A DNA stretch of 64,000 nt from an uncultured Prevotella sp. (GTDB taxonomy: Bacteria; Bacteroidota; Bacteroidia; Bacteroidales; Bacteroidaceae). Position numbers and translations under genes: made by a program. Location: assembly GCA_900544825.1 (NCBI GenBank), contig UQWP01000001.1:1-64000 (forward strand), in the 5' to 3' direction. The notes below the pieces were generated by a model. That model had not been told where the DNA came from. It searched no databases and worked only from the letters and a program-made list of their open reading frames with translations. Position 1 is the stretch's first letter; every line of letters begins with the position of its first letter. Positions 58,436-64,000 of the stretch are shown one piece after another.

Positions 58436-58498
58436 ATTCCTGTTTCTAAATTCTAGATTCTTTTTTCAGAATTCTTGTTTTCTGTTTCAGAATTATCC
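58436..58498 (-). repeat. Nine-unit heptad array at the 3' end of rpoD
   Basis: Plus-strand units in exact phase: ATTCCTG, TTTCTAA, ATTCTAG, ATTCTTT, TTTCAGA, ATTCTTG, TTTTCTG, TTTCAGA, ATTATCC. TTTCAGA recurs after 21 bp. The rpoD stop codon (58495-58493) lies in the last unit, so the array is the proximal part of the rpoD 3' UTR. Confidence 0.8.
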
Positions 58499-59368
58499 CA
58501 AGTATTTCATCAAGATCTTGATCTTTCCGCTTTCACGGAGCTTGATGATGCTCTTTTCGCGAATCTGGCGTACACGCTCACGGGTGAGGTTGAATTCGCT
58601 TCCGATTTCTTCCAATCCCTTCTCGTGGCAACCGATGCCATAGCAGTAGCAGAGAATCTTGCGCTCGCGTTCCTTCAATACTGTTGCCAAAACGCGCTGG
58701 AGCTCGCTCGCCATAGACTCGAAGTCAACACCCTTGTCGGTGCGGCTGTCATCACCAGAAGCCATCACATCTACCATCGCATTATCATCGTCGTCGCTAC
58801 CGAATGGAGCATCAATACTCATGTGGTGGTTGTCTGCCTTGATGGTCTGGTCAATCTTGCTTTCCTCCATCTTGGTAATCTGTGCCAACTCGGCAACAGA
58901 AGGCTTGCGCTGGTTCTCCTGCTCGAACTTGCTGATCTCGGCGCTGATCTTGCTCAACGCACCCACCTGGTTCAAAGGCAGGCGAACGATACGGCTCTGC
59001 TCAGCGATAGCCTGGAGTATGCTCTGGCGAATCCACCATACTGCGTATGAGATGAACTTAAAACCACGAGTTTCATCAAACTTCTCTGCAGCCTTTACCA
59101 AACCGATGTTTCCCTCGTCAATGAGGTCGGTCAGACCCAAACCCTGATGCTGGTATTGTTTAGCAACAGATACAACGAATCGGAGGTTTGCCTTGACCAG
59201 TTTCTCTTTGGCACGCTCACCCTCACGACCGCCTTTGCGAATCTTCTGGGCCAGCTCAATCTCCTCGTCGATAGAGACCATAGGTTCTCTACCAATCTCC
59301 ACTAAGTACTTGTCAAGTGCTTCACTGGAACGGTTGGTTATACTCTTGCTAATCTTAAGTTGTCTCAT
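58493..59368 (-). CDS. rpoD: Primary RNA polymerase sigma factor (RpoD/SigA type)
   Basis: 291-aa group 1 sigma-70 factor lacking region 1.1, the usual form in Bacteroidota. Region 1.2 is DKYLVEIGREPMVSIDEEIELAQKI. Region 2 (DLIDEGNIGLVKAAEKFDETRGFKFISYAVWWIRQSI) holds core binding and -7 recognition. Region 3 follows, and region 4.2 HTH is FNLTRERVRQIREKSIIKLR. This protein should recognise the TTTG and TAnnTTTG boxes seen throughout the window. A longer frame to 59443 is rejected because it ends near the promoter box at 59448-59440; MRQLKISKSITNRSSEALD is the family start. Confidence 0.96.
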   Translation of the reverse strand: MRQLKISKSITNRSSEALDKYLVEIGREPMVSIDEEIELAQKIRKGGREGERAKEKLVKANLRFVVSVAKQYQHQGLGLTDLIDEGNIGLVKAAEKFDETRGFKFISYAVWWIRQSILQAIAEQSRIVRLPLNQVGALSKISAEISKFEQENQRKPSVAELAQITKMEESKIDQTIKADNHHMSIDAPFGSDDDDNAMVDVMASGDDSRTDKGVDFESMASELQRVLATVLKERERKILCYCYGIGCHEKGLEEIGSEFNLTRERVRQIREKSIIKLRESGKIKILMKYLG

Positions 59369-59439
59369 AAATATCCTTTTACCTTTCTTTTTTTTAATCC
59401 AATTTATACTGTCGGAATCCACCTTTACGGTTTCGGGCT

Positions 59440-59448
59440 GCAAAGGTA
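59440..59448 (-). promoter_or_regulatory. -7 promoter box of rpoD
   Basis: TACCTTTGC on the minus strand, 72 bp before the rpoD start. Confidence 0.65.
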
Positions 59449-59574
59449 CAAAAAAAAACGCAATCTTGTTGTAATAGAAATGGAAAACTTTTGCATTATT
59501 TGTCTGTTTTTTAGAAATTTAGACGTTTTTGAATATAAAAATGGTATTTGGTATAATGATTTTTAGGCATTAAG

Positions 59575-59606
59575 TTTGAAATATGGAATAATTTGTGTAT
59601 CTTTGC
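59575..59606 (+). promoter_or_regulatory. Promoter of the peptide transporter gene
   Basis: -33 TTTG (59575-59578), 19-bp spacer, -7 TATCTTTGC (59598-59606), 57 bp before the start codon. Confidence 0.78.
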
Positions 59607-59663
59607 ACAGAATTTGCGAGAAAAGAATAACTAAATAATAAAATTATAAATAAACAAAAAATT

Positions 59664-61190
59664 ATGTTTGAAAATCAACCAAAAGGTCTATGGGCCTTAG
59701 CTTTGGCAAACACGGGTGAGCGTTTTGGTTACTATACCATGCTTGCTGTGTTCCTGCTTTATTTGCAGGCCAACTTCGGTTTTGAAACCGGATTGGCAAG
59801 TACGATTTACTCTACCTTCCTGATGATGGTTTATTTCCTTCCTATCATCGGCGGTATCGCAGCCGACAAGTTTGGCTTTGGACGTATGGTTACCACGGGT
59901 ATCTTCATCATGTTCATCGGCTACCTGGTACTCTCCCTTCCTCTTGGCAAGGACACCGTAGCTGTTGCAGCCATGGGAATTTCGCTTATCCTCATCGCTT
60001 TGGGTACTGGTCTGTTCAAGGGTAATCTGCAGGTGATGGTAGGTCGTCTCTACGATGAGCCACAGTATGCCAGCAACCGTGATTCCGGTTTCTCTCTCTT
60101 TTACATGGCTATCAACATTGGCGCTATGTTTGCTCCTACTGCTGCCATCAAGATTATGAAGTGGGCACAGGAGAGTCTGAGCGTATCTGTAGAGGATTCA
60201 TACCATTTTGCATTCGCTGTGGCATGTGCTTCGCTTATTGTCAGTATCGCCATCTACTATGCCTTCAGCTTTACATACAAGCATGTGCTTGCTTCTGAGA
60301 CCAAGGGTAAGGACGACAAGACTCCGGTTAAGGAGACTAATGAGCTTTCCAAGGCTGAGACCAAGGAGCGTATCATCTGCCTCTGTCTCGTTTTTGCTGT
60401 CGTTATCTTCTTCTGGATGGCTTTCCACCAGAATGGTAATACCTTGACACTCTTTGCACGCGACTATACATTGAAGACTTCTGAAGGTCTGCAGTCAATG
60501 GCATTCGATGTGACCAACCTCGTAGCCTGCATCTTCGTGGTTTACGGTTGCTTCGGTCTGGCACAGAGCAAGACTGGCAAGGGTAAGGGCATCTCTCTTG
60601 GTGTCATTGTTGCTGCCATCGCTTTCCTCTTCTACAAGTACAACAACCTTGAAGGTGCCGTAGAAGTTGAGGCTCCTATCTTCCAGCAGTTCAACCCATG
60701 CTATGTAGTGGCATTGACTCCAGTGAGTGTTGCTTTGTTCTCTTGGCTCAACAAGATTGGCAAGGAGCCTACATCTCCTGAGAAGATTGGCTTGGGTATG
60801 CTCGTTGCAGCTCTCGGTTTCGTATGGATGGCTGTAGGTTCTATGGGACTTGAGCTTCCTTTGACACAGGGTGATCCTGCTACAGAGGGTACACGTGTAA
60901 GTGCAAACCTGCTCATCTCTACATACCTCATCCTTACATTCGCAGAGCTTCTGCTTTCTCCTATCGGTATCTCATTCGTATCGAAGGTAGCTCCTCCTAA
61001 GTATGCTGGTTTGATGATGGGTCTCTGGTTCGGTGCAACAGCTATCGGTAACCAGCTCGTTATGGTTCCTGGTATCATGTGGGGTCAGAACTTCAACCTC
61101 GTTACTATCTGGGGTGTTCTCGCAGGCATCTGCCTGGTTTCAGCCCTCTTCATCTTCTCTATCATCAAGAAGTTGAATCGCGTAAGCTAA
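59664..61190 (+). CDS. POT/PTR-family proton-coupled oligopeptide transporter
   Basis: 508-aa inner-membrane transporter for di- and tripeptides. The ExxER-type motif is in LANTGERFGYYTMLAVFLLYLQ (TM1), and the PTR2 signature is FSLFYMAINIGAMFAPTAA. About 14 hydrophobic segments are visible. Lies beside the secreted S9 peptidase (convergent, shared terminator), fitting uptake of peptides released outside the cytoplasm. Confidence 0.93.
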   Translation: MFENQPKGLWALALANTGERFGYYTMLAVFLLYLQANFGFETGLASTIYSTFLMMVYFLPIIGGIAADKFGFGRMVTTGIFIMFIGYLVLSLPLGKDTVAVAAMGISLILIALGTGLFKGNLQVMVGRLYDEPQYASNRDSGFSLFYMAINIGAMFAPTAAIKIMKWAQESLSVSVEDSYHFAFAVACASLIVSIAIYYAFSFTYKHVLASETKGKDDKTPVKETNELSKAETKERIICLCLVFAVVIFFWMAFHQNGNTLTLFARDYTLKTSEGLQSMAFDVTNLVACIFVVYGCFGLAQSKTGKGKGISLGVIVAAIAFLFYKYNNLEGAVEVEAPIFQQFNPCYVVALTPVSVALFSWLNKIGKEPTSPEKIGLGMLVAALGFVWMAVGSMGLELPLTQGDPATEGTRVSANLLISTYLILTFAELLLSPIGISFVSKVAPPKYAGLMMGLWFGATAIGNQLVMVPGIMWGQNFNLVTIWGVLAGICLVSALFIFSIIKKLNRVS

Positions 61191-61207
61191 TACATTCTAT
61201 CATATAC

Positions 61208-61245
61208 AAAAAAGGCTTGCTTCATTTCCGAAGCAAGCTTTTTTT
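61208..61245. terminator. Bidirectional terminator between the POT transporter and the S9 peptidase
   Basis: GCTTGCTTC (61215-61223) pairs with GAAGCAAGC (61230-61238), flanked by A6 and T7. Confidence 0.92.
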
Positions 61246-61253
61246 GTATTATG

Positions 61254-63419
61254 TTATTTCTTCAACCATTTGTCTAACCATCCGAAGAAGGTGCGCTGCC
61301 AGAGCACGCCGTTCTGTGGTTTCAATACCCAGTGGTTCTCATCTGGATAGATAAGAAGCTCGGCTGGAATGCCACGCATGCGAGCGGCATTGAAGGCGCC
61401 CATACCCTGGTTGGCATTGATGCGATAGTCCATCTCGCCATGGATGCAGAGGATTGGAGTATCCCACTTATCTACAAACTTGTGAGGACTGTTCTCGTAA
61501 GTCTTCTTGGCGTTGGCACTCTGATCCTTGTTCCAGTAAGCATCATCATACTCCCAGTTAGAGAACCAAGCCTCCTCGGTATCTGTGTACATGCTCTCCA
61601 GGTTGAAAGCACCATCGTGAGCGAGGAATGCCTTGAAACGCTTGTTGTGATGACCGGCAAGATAATATACAGAGAAACCACCAAAGCTGGCACCTACACA
61701 GCCCAGACGATCCTTATCTACGTATGGAAGATTGTTGGCTGCATCGTCGATGGCTGAAAGATAGTCGTTCATGCACTGACCGGTCCAATCTCCAGAAATC
61801 TCCTCGTTCCATGCACTTCCGAAACCTGGAAGACCACGGCGGTTAGGCAATACGATGACGTAACCGTTGGCTGCCATGATCTGAATGTTCCAGCGATAGC
61901 TCCAGAACTGGCTCACCGGACTCTGCGGACCGCCCTCGCAGAAGAGAAGGGTAGGGTACTTCTTGCTGGCATCGAAGTTAGCTGGCAACATGATCCATAC
62001 CAGCATTTGCTTGCCGTCGGTAGTCTTTACCCAGCGCTGCTCGCACTTACCCATGTTCAACTGGCTCAGGATGTGGTCGTTCTCACGGGTAATCTGTTCT
62101 ACCTTGGTGCTCTTGGCATCCTTGCCTGGAGTTACGATGTAGATATCGGTAGGGTGGCTCATGCTGGCCTTGGTAGCGAGAAGCTTGTTGCCGTTGTTGG
62201 CAAGAGCGATGCTTCCGTAGTCTGCCCACTCGTTGGTAATCTGCTTTACTTCGCCCTTGAAGTTTGCCTGATAGAGATTCAGGGTTCCGTGCCATACACC
62301 GATGAAGGTAAGGCTCTTGTTGTCCTTGTTCCATACGAAGCCCTCAACGCTGGAGTCGAACTTGTCTGATACATAGTTCTTCTTGCCGGTAGCAAGCTCA
62401 TAGACACAGAGGCGGTTGCGGTCGCTCTCGTATCCGTCGCGGGCCATGCTCTGCCAAGCCACGTACTTGCCGTCGGCAGAGAATTGAGGGTTGATGTCGT
62501 AACCAGGATTGTTCTTCAGATTCTCTGGTGCATTCACAGCCTGGTTCTTCATGCTCTTGGTAGCATCAATCTTAGGCTCTACATAACCAGCCTCCTTGCA
62601 GAGGTTCTTGGTCTCGCGCGTACCTGTATTATATAGGTAGATGTCAGAATCGGTAGAGATGGCATACTGCAAGCCCTCCTTCTTGCGACAGGTATAGGCG
62701 ATAGTCTTGGAATCTGGACTCCAAGCCAACTGCTCAATGCCACCGAATGGAGCCATAGGGCACTCGAAAGGCTCATTCTTCAGGATATCCTCGCCAGCGT
62801 TGATGGTGCCATCCTCAGCAACATCTGCCACGAAAGGATGAAGAATGCTCTCTACGTAGTGATCCCAGTGGCGATAGTTCATGTCGGTAACGAGACGACC
62901 TGTAGCCAGAGGAAGATCAGAAGGATTCTTCTTGATGGTTCCGTGATAAGGCAACTCCTTGATGAGGATTACCTTCTTGCCATCTGGAGAGAAGCGGAAT
63001 CCCTGGATGCCCAACTCATCGTTGGTGAGCTGCTTTCTGCCAGTACCGTCTGGGTTCATGCTCCAGAGCTGTCCGCCACGGATGAAGGCAATCTTCTGTC
63101 CGCCTTGAATCCAGGCAGCATCAGTCTCGCTCTTGGCATCAGTAGTCAATGCCTTCTGGTTCTTGCCGTTGGCATCCATGATGAAGAGCATCTGGTGCCC
63201 CTTGTTCTCCTTTACACTGTAGTAACCTACCTGGTAAACCACCTGCTTGCCGTTAGGCGAAGCTTCTGCGGCACCGATTCTACCCATAGCCCAGAGAGCT
63301 TCTGGGGTCATCAGGTGGTTCTCCACCTTGATGTTGTTTTTCTCAATCATAGTCTGTGCATCGGCTGTATTTGCTCCCATGGTGAGAGCTGCTGCAGCCA
63401 AAATCATCGCTTTAATCAT
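61254..63419 (-). CDS. Exported S9-family dipeptidyl peptidase (DPP5-like)
   Basis: 721-aa serine peptidase with a signal peptide (residues 1-21, ILAAAALTMGANTADAQ), an N-terminal beta-propeller (about 40-440, with WD-like FSPDGKKVI, WSPDSKTIAY and FSADGKYVAW blades) and a C-terminal alpha/beta-hydrolase domain. Catalytic triad: Ser578 in GASFGGF, Asp664 in HGEMDYRI, His696 in DENHWV. Most similar in layout to DPP5 of Porphyromonas gingivalis, releasing dipeptides in the periplasm. Convergent with the oligopeptide transporter. Confidence 0.92.
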   Translation of the reverse strand: MIKAMILAAAALTMGANTADAQTMIEKNNIKVENHLMTPEALWAMGRIGAAEASPNGKQVVYQVGYYSVKENKGHQMLFIMDANGKNQKALTTDAKSETDAAWIQGGQKIAFIRGGQLWSMNPDGTGRKQLTNDELGIQGFRFSPDGKKVILIKELPYHGTIKKNPSDLPLATGRLVTDMNYRHWDHYVESILHPFVADVAEDGTINAGEDILKNEPFECPMAPFGGIEQLAWSPDSKTIAYTCRKKEGLQYAISTDSDIYLYNTGTRETKNLCKEAGYVEPKIDATKSMKNQAVNAPENLKNNPGYDINPQFSADGKYVAWQSMARDGYESDRNRLCVYELATGKKNYVSDKFDSSVEGFVWNKDNKSLTFIGVWHGTLNLYQANFKGEVKQITNEWADYGSIALANNGNKLLATKASMSHPTDIYIVTPGKDAKSTKVEQITRENDHILSQLNMGKCEQRWVKTTDGKQMLVWIMLPANFDASKKYPTLLFCEGGPQSPVSQFWSYRWNIQIMAANGYVIVLPNRRGLPGFGSAWNEEISGDWTGQCMNDYLSAIDDAANNLPYVDKDRLGCVGASFGGFSVYYLAGHHNKRFKAFLAHDGAFNLESMYTDTEEAWFSNWEYDDAYWNKDQSANAKKTYENSPHKFVDKWDTPILCIHGEMDYRINANQGMGAFNAARMRGIPAELLIYPDENHWVLKPQNGVLWQRTFFGWLDKWLKK

Positions 63420-63467
63420 ATTTTTAGATATTATTAATAATTTGTTGCAATCTTCTAAATATTCCGT

Positions 63468-63476
63468 GCAAAGTTA
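63468..63476 (-). promoter_or_regulatory. -7 promoter box of the S9 peptidase gene
   Basis: TAACTTTGC on the minus strand, 49 bp before the start codon. Confidence 0.6.
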
Positions 63477-63539
63477 CAGAAAATTAATGAGATAACAAAA
63501 TTTATCTTCTTTCTTTACTAGAGTCTGCGCTTTTTTTCG

Positions 63540-63548
63540 TAAATTTGC
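63540..63548 (+). promoter_or_regulatory. -7 promoter box of the right-edge membrane gene
   Basis: TAAATTTGC, 74 bp before the ATG at 63622. Confidence 0.55.
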
Positions 63549-63621
63549 AACTGAAATGATAATGTTTAGCTTAAAATGCTAAATCTACAGGAATATAAGT
63601 AAAGATATAAATATTTAGTAA

Positions 63622-64000
63622 ATGAATACATTGTTTCTTGTGCAGTTTGCTTGCTGCATTATAGTGTCGATGTTGGGCTTGATATTGGTTTTGTCTAAGT
63701 TTCAGATTCGCTGGTCCAACCGTCGTTACGAGGTGTCTCGTTGGCTCCTTGCTTTTTCTATGTTTGTACTTGCATGGCATTATGTCTTGCAAATGACTTG
63801 TGGCTTCCGTGCTAAAGGCGATGAGATAGGAGCTGTTGTCAATGTTCTCTTCTATTCTCCTGTCTCCTTCATCATTTCCTATGCGGTCTATAGCCTGGTA
63901 TGCTATCGGAGCGGGCGGAAGAAGTTTGCCTTGATGGGATGTGTGAGTTATGCATTGATATTGATTTGTTTCTTTTTCGGATACCATGATACTCCTAGGG
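63622..64000 (+). CDS. Membrane protein N-terminus, cut by right edge
   Basis: Open from ATG 63622 to the window end (126 codons, no stop). The product begins MNTLFLVQFACCIIVSMLGL and has at least four hydrophobic helices (about 4-24, 43-62, 75-96, 107-122) with charged loops KFQIRWSNRRYEVSR and CYRSGRKK. Sequences such as FVLAWHYVLQM, GFRAKGDEIGAVVNVLFYSPVSFIISYAVYSLVCY recall the multi-helix sensor domains placed before AraC-type HTH or histidine-kinase modules in Prevotella. The output domain lies outside, so only 'membrane protein, possible sensor' is supported. Confidence 0.65.
   Translation, partial: MNTLFLVQFACCIIVSMLGLILVLSKFQIRWSNRRYEVSRWLLAFSMFVLAWHYVLQMTCGFRAKGDEIGAVVNVLFYSPVSFIISYAVYSLVCYRSGRKKFALMGCVSYALILICFFFGYHDTPR

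Noticed and set aside
63571..63987. 138-codon minus-strand ORF at the right edge
   Set aside because: Antisense to the membrane protein starting at 63622, which has coherent helices and a promoter box; the antisense product is low-complexity and has no hydrophobic pattern or motif.
1..64000. tRNA, rRNA or tmRNA genes
   Set aside because: Read for T-loop GGTTCGAATCC-like and other RNA-gene signatures by eye; none found. A short RNA gene could still be missed without a covariance search.

Overview
The window looks like chromosome of a gut or oral member of the Bacteroidota, most likely a Prevotellaceae species close to Segatella (Prevotella) copri. Four things point there. Nearly every transcription start region carries the phylum's -7 box TAnnTTTG(C), several with a -33 TTTG about 19-20 bp upstream. 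There is a short primary sigma factor without region 1.1. Several families are largely confined to the phylum (NigD-like lipoprotein, DUF4494, DUF4491, DUF5020, type IX secretion sorting domains). Noncoding DNA is AT-rich with few Shine-Dalgarno sequences. No rRNA, tRNA, CRISPR array or prophage was found. The species is an inference from gene content.

Layout. 1-2.2 kb is an accessory patch: the 3' end of an IS4-type transposase, a HigBA toxin-antitoxin pair and a vsr endonuclease with no cytosine methyltransferase in view. 2.2-12.4 kb holds a NigD-like lipoprotein, a membrane metallophosphoesterase, queH behind a promoter/hairpin leader, formate-THF ligase, a secreted GH35 beta-galactosidase, an isolated 37-codon small ORF with its own promoter and terminator, and pyruvate formate-lyase. 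12.5-13.5 kb holds two very small membrane proteins and the PFL-activating enzyme. 13.5-15.2 kb is a second accessory patch: a truncated receiver-domain remnant, a zeta-toxin-like TA pair and a cluster of short inverted and tandem repeats. 15.2-33 kb is core metabolism and information processing: pyrB-pyrI-glyA, PBP1A, pheT-yebC, lepA, a Crp-like regulator and two tandem acyl-CoA ligases. 33-46 kb holds a LolE/FtsX permease, an aminotransferase, DUF4494-yggS, an M6 protease, a flavodoxin/ferredoxin protein, DUF1573, a UvrA paralogue, rlmH and a phosphohexomutase. 46-64 kb holds a large outer-membrane DUF3943 protein, a PurF-like protein lacking its catalytic cysteine, canonical uvrA, a stand-alone T9SS sorting-domain protein, LysM and PorT-like envelope proteins, two MFS-type transporters, rpoD, a DPP5-like S9 peptidase and the start of a membrane protein cut by the right edge.

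How the genes fit together. Formate made by PflB (activated by PflA) can be captured by formate-THF ligase, and GlyA, co-transcribed with pyrBI, supplies one-carbon units. GH35, the M6 and S9 peptidases and the POT peptide transporter suggest extracellular glycan and peptide use. The sigma factor encoded at 58.5 kb is the one expected to read the promoter boxes seen across the window.

Most unusual signal: a set of noncoding arrays with a strict 7-bp period, placed mostly in the short gaps between co-directional genes (pyrB/pyrI, DUF4491/rlmH, rlmH/uvrA, aminotransferase/ftsX, LysM/PorT, the gap before the second uvrA), before queH, and at the 3' end of rpoD. They share sense-strand units of the AGTTCAA or TTTATAG kind but are not copies of one element. 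Other leads are the 37-codon orphan transcription unit, the 29-codon ORF overlapping pflA, a promoter-hairpin-T9 leader before queH, a cluster of nine 21-24 bp units that switches orientation, and a 20-bp inverted repeat flanking a 58-bp AT-rich core.
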